Position numbers and translations under genes: made by a program | Assembly (NCBI RefSeq): GCF_000801315.1 | Contig: NZ_CP010054.1 | Location: 1,116,001-1,180,000, forward strand | Source of the DNA: Hymenobacter sp. DG25B | Lineage (GTDB): Bacteria; Bacteroidota; Bacteroidia; Cytophagales; Hymenobacteraceae | DNA length: 64,000 nt | Direction of reading: 5' to 3' | Part shown: one piece after another, positions 42,634 to 50,973 of the stretch | Layout of the letters: each line of letters begins with the position of its first letter | Numbering within the stretch: position 1 is the first letter of the stretch | Notes under the pieces: generated by a model | Database searches by the model: none | Told to the model about the DNA's origin: nothing | Seen by the model: the letters and a program-made list of their open reading frames with translations, nothing else

Positions 42634-43551
42634 TTAGTGGATAACAGGGGTAGCAGGCAGCGTGGCCAGGCCCAGCTCGTGCAGAATGGCTACGGCCCGC
42701 AGGGCGCTGCTTTCCTTGTCTTTTATTTCCAGCATCACATCGGGGTGCAGGCCGTGCAGGTGGGTGAGGAACTCCCGGAACTGCTCCTCGCTGATGGAGT
42801 TGGTGTGTTTGCCTTTCCGCTCGCCCAGGGCCTGGGAGCTGTAGTCCATCATGGGCGGGCCATCCTGGGTGGGGTGCCAGGTAGCGGCGGCCTGCTGCAG
42901 GGCCAGCGCCATAGGCTCGCTGTTATTCAGGCATTCGTGGTGCAGGTTATCAAAGAGCACGGGCACGCCCACGGCGTCGTAGAGCTGCAGACAGTCGCGC
43001 AGGCTATAGAGCCGGTCGTCGTTTTCTACCACCAGGCGGGCCTTCACGGCTTCCGGCAGGCGCTGGTACGTGGCAATCCAGCGGCTGAGGGCAGCTTCCT
43101 TGTCGCCGTACAGGCCGCCGGCATGGATCTGGAGCTTGGCCGTGGAATCCAGTCCCATCAGATCCAGCATAGAGCCCTGGTATACCAGCTCCTGCATGCT
43201 GCGCTCCACAATACCGGCGTCGGGGGAGTTCAGCACCACAAACTGATCCGGGTGGAAGGAGATGCGCATGTTATGCTGCTGGATGTACTGGCCCAGGGCG
43301 CGGAAACCGGCGGCAAAGTGGGTTTGCCAGGGGAAAGTATTGATGGGGTGCGAGCCGAAGGGTACCACGCCGGAGCCAATGCGGAAGAACAGCAGGCCGC
43401 GTTCCACATTATACTCCAGAATGCGCTGCAGGCAAGCCAGGTTATTGGTAACGGCCTGTACCAGCCGCTCTTCAGAGTAGGATGCCAGCCGAAACGTGGA
43501 CGTAGACGTGCACGGCAGCGAGGCATTAACGCAGGGATACCCAATTCTCAT
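42634..43551 (-). CDS. uvsE: UV damage endonuclease UvdE/UvsE
   Basis: 305 residues, TIM-barrel family. Conserved N-terminal M-R-I-G-Y-P-C-V-N, then F-F-R-I-G-S, the metal-site segments R-I-S-F-H-P-D-Q-F, I-H-A-G-G, V-E-N-D-D and D-N-L-H-H-E, and the final V-M-L-E-I-K-D-K-E. The enzyme nicks 5' of cyclobutane dimers, 6-4 photoproducts and other lesions independently of UvrABC. With endonuclease V and RadC in the same window, several damage-processing genes are present, though not in one operon. Confidence 0.93.
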   Translation of the reverse strand: MRIGYPCVNASLPCTSTSTFRLASYSEERLVQAVTNNLACLQRILEYNVERGLLFFRIGSGVVPFGSHPINTFPWQTHFAAGFRALGQYIQQHNMRISFHPDQFVVLNSPDAGIVERSMQELVYQGSMLDLMGLDSTAKLQIHAGGLYGDKEAALSRWIATYQRLPEAVKARLVVENDDRLYSLRDCLQLYDAVGVPVLFDNLHHECLNNSEPMALALQQAAATWHPTQDGPPMMDYSSQALGERKGKHTNSISEEQFREFLTHLHGLHPDVMLEIKDKESSALRAVAILHELGLATLPATPVIH

Positions 43552-43579
43552 ACCCGGCTATACGGGGAAATGGTGAAAT

Positions 43580-43666
43580 GGTGAGGTGGTGAACTAGCGA
43601 GTTTGACGTTCTACTTGCGCAAACCGCGCCTATTGAACATAAAACTCACCAGTTCACCACCTCACC
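43580..43666. repeat. Inverted repeat with 16-base arms between uvsE and the next gene
   Basis: GGTGAGGTGGTGAACT (43580-43595) and its exact inverse at 43651-43666 flank 55 bases. The outer left side also has GGTGAAAT. It could form a hairpin at the 3' end of the 43669 gene transcript. The family relation to other repeats is not clear. Confidence 0.6.
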
Positions 43667-43668
43667 GC

Positions 43669-44352
43669 TTATTCTACCTCGTAGCCGGTATTATCCTGAA
43701 AGTTCTTGTTGTATTTGCGCCGTTCCTGCAGGAATTTCTCTACCCGGTCGCGGTGCTCAATCTCCTCCATTTTGCGGCGCTGCTTGCCCTCCCGGGAAAA
43801 CTGGTCGTAGAGCAGGCTGGCCGGGTTGGCCAGCGTAGCCGTGGGCGCTTTTGGCGCGGTAGAGTCTACCTTAAACAGTGGTTTGGGCGCCGGGGGGCGT
43901 TTCACGGCGCTGGTAGGCGCGGTAGAAGGGCGCCGTACATTGCGCAGGGCCCGGTTAATGGCGGCACGGTCGGGGCGGCCTTCCTGTACCCGCACTTCTC
44001 CTAGTTGAATATTGTCGCGCTCCAGCCTGATATGAATAATGAGCTGCGACAGCCCCGAGCCTCCTAAAGGCATACGCTGGGTCTTAAAGCCCACGGAGCG
44101 GAATACCAGCGTATCAGTATTCAGCGCATTCAGGCCAAAGTCGCCGTCACTGTTGGCCACCACCCCGCGGCCGGTGCGCTTCACCATCACGGACGCCCCG
44201 GGAATAGGCTTGCCGGTATCCGCCTCCGATACGGAGCCCGTTACCCGAATCTGAGCGGTGGCGGGCACCGCCAGCAACAGCCCCATAAACAAGAGCACCA
44301 CCAGCCCCAAACGGCCGGGCCCGGAAAGCATCAAAGCAAAAACATCCGTCAT
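43669..44352 (-). CDS. Exported protein with carboxypeptidase-D-like regulatory domain
   Basis: 227 residues. Signal peptide to about residue 34 (V-P-A-T-A-Q), then an immunoglobulin-like domain (about 36-115) starting I-R-V-T-G-S-V-S-E-A-D-T-G-K-P-I-P-G-A-S-V, the usual CarboxypepD_reg-like opening. The rest is basic, Pro/Ala-rich and then charged (Q-R-R-K-M-E-E-I-E-H-R-D-R), probably helical. It lacks the TonB-dependent barrel that normally follows, so it is a short member. I use the ATG at 44352; another ATG is at 44358 and the TTG at 44370 is less likely. Function unknown. Confidence 0.78.
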   Translation of the reverse strand: MTDVFALMLSGPGRLGLVVLLFMGLLLAVPATAQIRVTGSVSEADTGKPIPGASVMVKRTGRGVVANSDGDFGLNALNTDTLVFRSVGFKTQRMPLGGSGLSQLIIHIRLERDNIQLGEVRVQEGRPDRAAINRALRNVRRPSTAPTSAVKRPPAPKPLFKVDSTAPKAPTATLANPASLLYDQFSREGKQRRKMEEIEHRDRVEKFLQERRKYNKNFQDNTGYEVE

Positions 44353-44490
44353 TAGCATACAAAAACCCAACGCAAGGTAGCCAACTACCGAGCCAAAAGT
44401 AGGGTCTGTAGTTGCATGAGTTGCACCGCTCAGCTGAGCGGTGCCCCCGAACGAGCGAAAACCCGGCGGGCTATTTACATCCAGCGCACA

Positions 44491-44523
44491 AAAAAGCCCC
44501 CACCAGAAATGGCGGGGGCTTTT
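44491..44523 (-). terminator. Intrinsic terminator of the lipoprotein at 44545
   Basis: AAAGCCCCC (44493-44501) and GGGGGCTTT (44514-44523 region) with a TTTTT run on the minus strand, just past the stop codon. Confidence 0.82.
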
Positions 44524-44544
44524 ACTTAGCTTGGGAAAAGCGGG

Positions 44545-45198
44545 TTATTTAATGACGCTCTTGTCGCCATCCACTGGCTTGTCCTTCACGGTGCCATCGT
44601 CGGCGTCCATTTTGGTTTTGTTGCCTTCGGCATCCTTCAGTTTCACGTCACCGTCGGCCTTTACTTTGATTTTCGAGCCGTCGTCGTACTTGGTTTTCGA
44701 TTTGGCATCGGCGTCCATCGTATTGTCCATCGACGAGGAAGAGGCGCTCATGTCCGTGTCATCCATGTAGTTGTTGTCGTAGTAAGAAACCCGGTTGGTT
44801 TCGTACTGCTGATACATGGTAGGATCAGCAAATACCTGCTTCATTTCCAGGTCCGAGTTGTCATATACGGTGCGCATTTCGGCAGCCATACCGGTGGTAT
44901 CGGCGGCGTACTTCTGCTGCAGCTCGCCCAGGCGCTTGCCCCGGGTTACATACACGGTGCGCACTTTGGTGCGGGTGGCATCATCCAGCTTCATTTTGGC
45001 GGCTACGTCCGCGGCAATGCGGTCAGCGCGGCGCTCAATGGCGTCGTCGGAATAAGCCTGCGTGGTGGTCGTGGTGGTAGTAGTGGTGGTAGCGGCGCCA
45101 TCCATGTTGGTGGTAGCCGTTTCCGTGGTTTTCTCCTGCGAGCAGGAGGCCATCGTGAGGGCAACGCCACACGAGAGCAGGAACAAGGTCTTTTTCAT
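44545..45198 (-). CDS. Lipoprotein with threonine-rich tract and charged tail
   Basis: 217 residues. Lipobox T-M-A-S-C (Cys19) after a short signal peptide. Residues about 30-45 hold a run of ten threonines. The middle (about 50-130) is helical (A-D-R-I-A-A-D-V-A-A-K-M-K-L-D-D) and resembles the heavy-metal-resistance or CpxP-like fold seen in similar lipoproteins, but without a clear signature. The tail is Asp/Lys/Ser-rich and disordered. The real start is the ATG at 45198; the longer frame to 45303 has no signal. Function unknown. Confidence 0.75.
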   Translation of the reverse strand: MKKTLFLLSCGVALTMASCSQEKTTETATTNMDGAATTTTTTTTTTQAYSDDAIERRADRIAADVAAKMKLDDATRTKVRTVYVTRGKRLGELQQKYAADTTGMAAEMRTVYDNSDLEMKQVFADPTMYQQYETNRVSYYDNNYMDDTDMSASSSSMDNTMDADAKSKTKYDDGSKIKVKADGDVKLKDAEGNKTKMDADDGTVKDKPVDGDKSVIK

Positions 45199-45301
45199 GA
45201 GTTTAAGATTAGGTGGGAGGGGAGGGAGAGTCAAAAATCGAATTTGGCGCATATACGGCCCGGTTCTCTGCACGGTTGCCGAAGCGCTATATAGGGCTAT
45301 C

Positions 45302-45333
45302 AAAAAGCCACCGGCTGCTGGGCCGGTGGCTTT
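45302..45333 (-). terminator. Intrinsic terminator of the metallophosphoesterase gene
   Basis: GCCACCGGC and GCCGGTGGC stem with T5 on the minus strand. It lies 28 bases past the stop codon. Confidence 0.85.
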
Positions 45334-45360
45334 ACGAAACTTGCACAGGAAGCCCTGTAT

Positions 45361-46599
45361 TTAGGCGCGCTGCAGTTCAAATACCGTGATTTCGGGCAGG
45401 AAGCCCACCCGGCCTGGATAGCCCAAAAAGCCCAGGCCCGTGTTCACATATAAATACTGCTTGCCGCGCTGGTACAGGCCCGCCCATTCCTTGTAGGCAT
45501 ACTGCACGGGGCTCCATTTAAAGCCCGGCAGATTCACGCCAAACTGCATGCCGTGGGTGTGGCCGGAAAGGGTCAGGTCGATGTCGGGGTAGTTCACCAC
45601 TTGCGCGTCCCAGTGGGACGGGTCGTGGGAAAGCAGAATCTTGAAGGGCGCACCGTGGGAACCGGCGTGGGCCTGGGCCAGGTTGCCGTACTTGGGAAAG
45701 CGCATTTGCGCGCCCCAGTTCTGCACGCCTAATACCGCTATTTTCTCGCCGTTGCGCTCTATCTGGTGGTGCTCATCCAGGAGCAGGCGCCAGCCAATTT
45801 TGGCGTGGTTGTCCATCAGGCGCTGCAGATTAGCGCGCTTGGCTTCCGGTGATTCCCACTCCACATAATCACCGTAGTCGTGGTTGCCGAGGATGGAGAA
45901 AATGGGCAGCTCCGACTTGATCTGCGACAGGGCTTCAATATGTTCCTCCACCTCCGTGGCCACGTTGTTCACCAGGTCGCCGGTCATAAACACAAGGTCG
46001 GCGTTTTGCGCATTTATCATGCGCACGGCCCGCTGTAGCGGCTCTTTTGATTGGAAGGAGCCGGTGTGCAGATCGGAAATCTGCAGGATTTTGAAGCCGT
46101 GGAAGGAAGCCGGCAGGTTGGGAAAGCGCAGCGTCACGCGCTTCACCTGATAATCGGTGGCCCCTTTAGCCATGCCCCAAACCAGAGAAATAAAGGGCAG
46201 GCTGCCCACCACCAGCGCCAGCCGGCTCAGGAACTCACTGCGGGAGATAAGGCCGGCGGAGGTACCGCTGGGTTGCATAACGGAGCGCACGGCCAGCAGC
46301 CCCATCCGATACAGATCTTCGGGCAGCAGAAAAACCAGTACCACCAGCTTGGTAGCCAGAAAAATAACCGGCAGGCTGCCCAGATAGGTTTTAAAAGGAG
46401 CAGGTGAAGTATGGCGGGTCATCATGGCCCAGGTAGCCAGGGCCCATACCGTGGCCGTGAGCACCCAGTAGCCAATGGCCGCCGCCCGGCGGGTGCCCGG
46501 CGAGGCGTGTTGCAGTACCGTGCGAATAGCCTGAAAGCCATACCACTCGGCTAAAACAAAAAGGGCAAGAAAGAGAAGGGTAATCAGAAGTCGAGACAT
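45361..46599 (-). CDS. Membrane-anchored metallophosphoesterase (YkuE/YaeI-like)
   Basis: 412 residues. Four hydrophobic helices (about 1-25, 40-62, 72-95, 125-145) precede a calcineurin-like domain. Metal motifs in order: Q-I-S-D-L-H, T-G-D-L-V-N, L-G-N-H-D-Y, L-S-H-D-P and S-G-H-T-H-G-M-Q. The family cleaves phosphodiesters such as UDP-sugar lipid precursors or nucleotide compounds at the membrane; the substrate here is not known. It has its own terminator and is a single gene. Confidence 0.9.
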   Translation of the reverse strand: MSRLLITLLFLALFVLAEWYGFQAIRTVLQHASPGTRRAAAIGYWVLTATVWALATWAMMTRHTSPAPFKTYLGSLPVIFLATKLVVLVFLLPEDLYRMGLLAVRSVMQPSGTSAGLISRSEFLSRLALVVGSLPFISLVWGMAKGATDYQVKRVTLRFPNLPASFHGFKILQISDLHTGSFQSKEPLQRAVRMINAQNADLVFMTGDLVNNVATEVEEHIEALSQIKSELPIFSILGNHDYGDYVEWESPEAKRANLQRLMDNHAKIGWRLLLDEHHQIERNGEKIAVLGVQNWGAQMRFPKYGNLAQAHAGSHGAPFKILLSHDPSHWDAQVVNYPDIDLTLSGHTHGMQFGVNLPGFKWSPVQYAYKEWAGLYQRGKQYLYVNTGLGFLGYPGRVGFLPEITVFELQRA

Positions 46600-46714
46600 A
46601 GTGGGGTATAAAACTGAGCCGGCCGGAAATAGTTCAGGGCCGGCCGTATGCGTAGAGACGAAGAAACCGGGTTTTTACTTTATTTTCCGGCTGATCTATC
46701 TAATCTAGGCAAGT

Positions 46715-47467
46715 ATGGCAGTGAACAATGACTTAACAACGGCCGGGGCCGCCGAAGCCGCCCCGATACGCTATGAAACGCCTACCTCTTTCAGCATCAA
46801 AAGCTGGGCCGAGGAAGACCGCCCCCGCGAGAAGCTGCTGCAGAAAGGCCGCGCCGCCCTCTCCGATGCCGAGCTGATGGCCATTCTGCTGGGCTCCGGC
46901 ACCGCCAAGCTCTCGGCCGTGGACGTTTCCAAGCTGATTCTGGCCGCCGTGCAGAACGACCTGAATGCCCTGGCCCGGCTGTCGGTAAAAGAGCTCATGC
47001 GCCATAAAGGCATCGGCGAAGCCAAAGCTATAACCATAGTGGCCGCCCTGGAGCTGGGCCGGCGCCGCAAGGAGGCGGCGGCTTCCCAGCGCACCACCAT
47101 CACCTGCTCCACCGATATTTATAACCTGGTGCGCCCCAACCTGCAGGATTTGCCCCACGAAGAGTTCTGGGTGATTCTGCTGAACCGCGCCAACGTGGTG
47201 ATGCGCAAAACCAGCATCAGCAGCGGCGGCGTGGCCGGCACCGTAGCCGACCCTAAGCTAATTTTTAAAGAGGCGCTGGAGCAGCTGGCCTCCTCCATAA
47301 TTCTGGTGCACAACCACCCCAGCGGCAACCGCAACCCCTCCGCCGCCGATATTGCCCTCACCCGCAAAGTGAAAGAAGCCGGCCAGTTCCTGGACCTGCC
47401 CATCCTCGACCATCTAATATATACCGACCTGGGCTACTATAGCTTCGCCGATGAAGGTATGCTCTAA
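46715..47467 (+). CDS. radC: RadC family (UPF0758) JAB-domain protein
   Basis: 250 residues. The N-terminal half has a UPF0758 helix-hairpin-helix part with G-I-G-E-A-K-A (99-105). The C-terminal JAB/MPN domain carries the metal motif H199-N-H201-P-S-G-...-D212 with E149 or E150 as the glutamate. This is the chromosomal RadC type. The name is historic; its role in repair is not established. An AT-rich broken gene starts 17 bases after the stop. Confidence 0.92.
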   Translation: MAVNNDLTTAGAAEAAPIRYETPTSFSIKSWAEEDRPREKLLQKGRAALSDAELMAILLGSGTAKLSAVDVSKLILAAVQNDLNALARLSVKELMRHKGIGEAKAITIVAALELGRRRKEAAASQRTTITCSTDIYNLVRPNLQDLPHEEFWVILLNRANVVMRKTSISSGGVAGTVADPKLIFKEALEQLASSIILVHNHPSGNRNPSAADIALTRKVKEAGQFLDLPILDHLIYTDLGYYSFADEGML

Positions 47468-47483
47468 AGACAAAAAGAAAAAA

Positions 47484-47960
47484 ATGATAAAATTTTCAAT
47501 TTTAGTAAAGTGTATAATATTATCAATGCTATTAATAGGTTGTGATAACCATAATGCAGAAAAATTTTTAAGCAATAATTATAAGGGGTCGTATTGGGAC
47601 CTAATAGCTATAAGAGGTATCGATGGTCATTATGAAAGAGTATTAAATAAAAGAAATAATTTACCTATTAACACCTTGTTTATTGGAAATTAAAATAGAG
47701 CCGAATTGTTTTTTAATGTTGATTCGATACATTCGGTTAATGAAAAAATAATAGATCAGGATATGTCTTATAAAGATGTTTATAGTATCTACGATGATAA
47801 AATAATTTTTAAATCAGATACTTTTTTTATTAATATAATAGATGTAGAAAGTTTTATGCTGGAAAATGTAAATAATAAAAATAATAAATTGTTTTTCCTG
47901 CGTAGTAAAAGCGAAAAAATAATAGGTAATAAATACCCGTATTTGAAAAGTAAATGGTAA
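47484..47960 (+). pseudogene. AT-rich small lipoprotein gene interrupted by an in-frame TAA
   Basis: Reading from the ATG at 47484 gives a lipoprotein signal ending L-L-I-G-C (Cys20) and about 50 further residues. A TAA lies at 47691-47693, then the same frame continues open for another 89 codons to 47960, ending K-S-K-W. Both halves share the same AT-rich, Asn/Lys/Ile-rich composition, so this was one gene of about 158 codons with a nonsense mutation. Alternatively the first half (69 residues) is the whole gene. No family recognised. Base composition is unlike all flanking genes except the OLD nuclease. It could be a decayed acquired gene. Confidence 0.6.
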
Positions 47961-47980
47961 CTACTTAATCCTATATAAAT

Positions 47981-48040
47981 AAAAAAGCCTCCCGCCACAG
48001 CCAGCCAGAATATCGGGCCAGCATGCAGCAGGAGGCTTTT
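47981..48040. terminator. Probable bidirectional terminator hairpin
   Basis: AAAAGCCTCC (47983-47992) pairs with GGAGGCTTTT (48031-48040) across a 38-base loop. It lies between the AT-rich gene (+) and the 177-residue gene (-). The loop is long, so efficiency is uncertain. Confidence 0.5.
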
Positions 48041-48059
48041 GCTTGCTTAAAAGCGAAAA

Positions 48060-48593
48060 TTAGAACCGACTTCGCTTAACGGGCTTCTTCTTTTTATTGC
48101 CGGAGCTAAGCCACAGAATAGTGCCGGCCGTGACGGCCGTGAAGGCGGCCATCTTCAGCACCAGCGTCTGGGGGCTGTGCTTCCACTCGGCTTTGTAGCC
48201 TTTTTCAGCAAAAATATTGGGCACGTGGCCGTGTACCAGGTCGTCTACAACACCTTCTACCACGTTCACCCGGTCGGCCAGCAGCAGCGGCAGCCAGTGC
48301 GGATATTGGTTTTCGCTGAAATGAAAGGCAAACCGCCGGATGATGCCGCTCAGGCCGCTGGGTGGCTCCGGGGTACCAAATACCGCCGAGACGTTGGGGC
48401 GCTCAATGGAGCGCAGCACTTCCGTCTCCACGGGCTGCAGCGCCTCTGGGCGGTGCTTAAAATCGGGGTCCTGCGAGATGTTCATGCGGGCCCGCATGGG
48501 GTAGGTGGGGTCGTTTTTCGGGTCGGCATCAATGCCCCAGCCTTTGATTTGCTTAGGGTCGATGGGCGTATTGATTACATTATGGTTTTCCAT
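48060..48593 (-). CDS. Hypothetical C-terminally anchored protein next to the Zn dehydrogenase
   Basis: 177 residues. The first 120 residues are polar, with a central H-W-L-P-L-L-L-A-D-R segment. A hydrophobic stretch near 145-165 (A-A-F-T-A-V-T-A-G-T-I-L-W-L) is followed by a basic tail (K-K-K-K-P-V-K-R), giving a tail-anchored or single-pass protein. No domain recognised. It begins 12 bases after the dehydrogenase stop and is surely co-transcribed with it. The pair may act on the same substrate. Confidence 0.7.
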   Translation of the reverse strand: MENHNVINTPIDPKQIKGWGIDADPKNDPTYPMRARMNISQDPDFKHRPEALQPVETEVLRSIERPNVSAVFGTPEPPSGLSGIIRRFAFHFSENQYPHWLPLLLADRVNVVEGVVDDLVHGHVPNIFAEKGYKAEWKHSPQTLVLKMAAFTAVTAGTILWLSSGNKKKKPVKRSRF

Positions 48594-48605
48594 GGGGAGG
48601 CAGTG

Positions 48606-49760
48606 TTATTGGTTGGCGGTAGGGGGCATCATGACGGTTTTAATGCAGTTATCCAGCTTGGCGGAGAACATGCGGTAGCCGTCGGCTACTTCCTCCAGCG
48701 GGATGCGGTGCGTAATCAGGCCCTTGGGGTTGAGCACGCCGTTCTGCACGTGCTCAATCAGGCGCGGCAGCAAACGCTTTACCGAAGTCTGATTGCCCCG
48801 CATAGTGAGGCCCTTGTTCATCATGTTGCCAATGGGCACCAGGTTATCGGTGGGGCCATATACGCCTACAATAGATACCACGCCGCCTTTTTTCACGGAG
48901 TTAATAGCCCAGTGCAGGGCCGTGGCCGAGCCCGCCTGCAGCAGCAGCTTGCGGCCCGTAATGGTCTGCAGTAGATTGCCGGCGGCTTCGGCCCCCACAG
49001 CATCAATCACGCAGTCGGCTCCCAACCAGTCCGTAATTTTCTTGATGAACAGCACCGGGTCGCCGATTTCATTGAAGTTGTAAGCCTCACAGTAGGAATA
49101 GTTGCGGGCAAACTCCAGGCGGTAATCTTCCTGGTCGATGATGATGACGCGGCCGGCGCCGAACAGCCAGGCGCAGCGGGCAGCCATAATGCCAATGGGG
49201 CCGGCGCCAAACACCACCACAGTATCATTTTTCTGGATGCCGGCCATTTCGGCGGCCTGGTAGCCGGTGGGCACCACGTCGGTCAGCAGCACGGCATCAT
49301 CCAGATCCATGCCCTCCGGAATAATGGTAGGGCCCACATTGGCATAGGGTACGCGGCAATATTCTGCCTGGCCACCATTGAAGCCACCGGCGGTGTGCGA
49401 GTAGCCAAAGATGCCACCTACGGCTGTGGCTTCGGTATTCGACTCGTGGCAGTTGCCAAACATGCCCTGCCGGCAGAAGTGGCACTCGCCGCAGGAAATA
49501 TTGAAGGGCACAATTACCCGGTCGCCTACTTTCAGCTTCGTGACGTCGGTACCAATTTCCACCACTTCGCCCACAAATTCGTGGCCAAAGGTGGAGCCTA
49601 CGCGCGTATCGGGCACGTTGCCGTTGTATAAGTGTAGGTCAGAACCGCAGATGCAGGTGCGCAGTACCCGGACAATAGCGTCCTGAGGATGTTTGATTTC
49701 CGGCATAGGTTTTTGCACGGCACGGACCCGCTTCGGGCCTCTGTATTCCATTGCTAGCAT
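48606..49760 (-). CDS. Zinc-dependent alcohol dehydrogenase, formaldehyde dehydrogenase (FdhA)-like
   Basis: 384 residues, medium-chain dehydrogenase family. Catalytic zinc ligands are C-I-C-G-S-D-L-H and F-G-H-E. The structural zinc loop is C-G-E-C-H-F-C-R-Q-G-M-F-G-N-C. The cofactor site is V-V-F-G-A-G-P-I-G. The N-terminal M-E-Y-R-G-P-K-R-V-R and the long insert before the Rossmann part are typical of glutathione-independent formaldehyde dehydrogenase relatives. Actual substrate uncertain. A start at 49751 is also possible. It is the first gene of a two-gene unit. Confidence 0.87.
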   Translation of the reverse strand: MLAMEYRGPKRVRAVQKPMPEIKHPQDAIVRVLRTCICGSDLHLYNGNVPDTRVGSTFGHEFVGEVVEIGTDVTKLKVGDRVIVPFNISCGECHFCRQGMFGNCHESNTEATAVGGIFGYSHTAGGFNGGQAEYCRVPYANVGPTIIPEGMDLDDAVLLTDVVPTGYQAAEMAGIQKNDTVVVFGAGPIGIMAARCAWLFGAGRVIIIDQEDYRLEFARNYSYCEAYNFNEIGDPVLFIKKITDWLGADCVIDAVGAEAAGNLLQTITGRKLLLQAGSATALHWAINSVKKGGVVSIVGVYGPTDNLVPIGNMMNKGLTMRGNQTSVKRLLPRLIEHVQNGVLNPKGLITHRIPLEEVADGYRMFSAKLDNCIKTVMMPPTANQ

Positions 49761-49919
49761 AATATTCCTGCTTGAAGTTATAAGTGGGACACATATTCCC
49801 TGGGGGCGGCGGAAGCTGTTACAGTAACTGAATACCTACTGCCTGGCGCCCGGTGGGGAATCACTTAATACTGCCTTAAAATCCTAAAGTTTCATGCCTG
49901 GATTTTATTCTTTCTAAAT

Positions 49920-49933
49920 CCGTATTTATACGG
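49920..49933. promoter_or_regulatory. Short palindrome in the gap upstream of the DUF1684 gene
   Basis: CCGTAT-TT-ATACGG is a perfect 6-base inverted repeat. The 400-base gap (49761-50161) has no gene; this and the -7 box at 50150 are the only signals seen. Could be an operator for the divergent dehydrogenase or chance. Confidence 0.2.
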
Positions 49934-50149
49934 TTAAGCTTCAGCGAATTACCCCGTTCCGGTTTAGCAAGCCCGCCGGCAACTAAGCCAGGCTAAGTTT
50001 TAGAAAGACCTGATGCACCAAACTTCAGTGCTTCCTGCGCCAGCCCGCTCTTGCTCTGAATGATTAGCCAGTAAGCACTTGAGGCTATAAAACCAGGCGC
50101 TGCATGGCTGCGCAGCAGGCCCGGCAGCGCAAGCCTTAGCGCCCATTCC

Positions 50150-50157
50150 TACCTTTG
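50150..50157 (+). promoter_or_regulatory. Putative -7 box abutting the DUF1684 start
   Basis: TACCTTTG, full consensus, ending five bases before the ATG at 50162. The predicted transcript would be leaderless or nearly so. Confidence 0.5.
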
Positions 50158-50161
50158 CGAA

Positions 50162-50794
50162 ATGCGCGTTAACTCTAAACTTCTCATTGGCCTCGGTCTG
50201 CTGCTGATACTGGGCTATTTTCTGCAGGATATTGTCTTCAACGACAACGACTATTTCCTGCGCCTGCGCAAAGCCCGCCAGGAAAAGAATGCCGGCTTCC
50301 GTCGTGCCGCCAACTCCCCGCTGGACCAGAAGCAGCGCGACGGTTTTGACAGCCTCCGCTACTTTGCCCCCGACAGAGCCTACCGCGTAGAAGCCCAACT
50401 GGAGCGATTCGCTAAACAGGATACCGTGCTCATGCCCCTCACCGATGGCAAAGCCGACAAGTACCTGCGTTGGGGCCGCGCCGCCTTCGAAGTAAACCAG
50501 CAGCCCCAGCAACTCACCCTGTTTCTGAAAGCCGATGGGCAGGACTCCACGCTCTTCATCCCCTTCACCGATAAAACCAACGGCTTCAGCAGCTACGGCG
50601 GCGGCCGTTACCTCGATGCGGCCCTGCCCGGCAAAGACTCAAAGGAAATCGAGCTGGACTTCAACCAGGCCTACAATCCCTTCTGCGCCTATAATAATGG
50701 CTACGCCTGCCCCGTGCCCCCGGCCGATAACCGCCTAGCCGTAGAAATCAGAGCCGGCGAGCAGGACTTCCACGACCACGCCGAGCACGAGTAA
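50162..50794 (+). CDS. DUF1684 family protein, membrane-anchored
   Basis: 210 residues. A hydrophobic N-terminus (about 6-22) acts as signal anchor. The rest shows the DUF1684 pattern: F-I-P-F-T-D-K-T-N-G, S-Y-G-G-G-R-Y-L-D and D-F-N-Q-A-Y-N-P-F-C-A-Y-N-N-G-Y-A-C-P-V-P-P, with conserved cysteines. Members are common in Bacteroidota and Actinobacteria; function is not established. It is a single gene followed by a palindromic element. Confidence 0.85.
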   Translation: MRVNSKLLIGLGLLLILGYFLQDIVFNDNDYFLRLRKARQEKNAGFRRAANSPLDQKQRDGFDSLRYFAPDRAYRVEAQLERFAKQDTVLMPLTDGKADKYLRWGRAAFEVNQQPQQLTLFLKADGQDSTLFIPFTDKTNGFSSYGGGRYLDAALPGKDSKEIELDFNQAYNPFCAYNNGYACPVPPADNRLAVEIRAGEQDFHDHAEHE

Positions 50795-50809
50795 GGCAGC
50801 GTAGCAGAA

Positions 50810-50928
50810 AGTAGCGCGAAGCTCCGGCTTCGCATACGAGCAACGCGAGTAGCAGGCGTCTGCTGATGTATAGTCCAACTCGTAGGAACTCGCTGCGCTC
50901 CTACGCGAAGCCAGAGCTTCACGCTACT
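50810..50928. repeat. 119 bp palindromic element, copy 2
   Basis: Terminal inverted repeats 50810-50841 and 50897-50928 match the 32-base arms of the copy at 28544-28649, with a few substitutions. The core again has GAGTAGCAGGCGTCTGC. The copy lies between the DUF1684 gene and pheT. A gene model starting pheT at 50866 would translate part of it. Confidence 0.85.
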
Positions 50929-50973
50929 CTATGCGCTACTCTGCGCTACTTTATTCCCGCCGCCCCAAATCCT

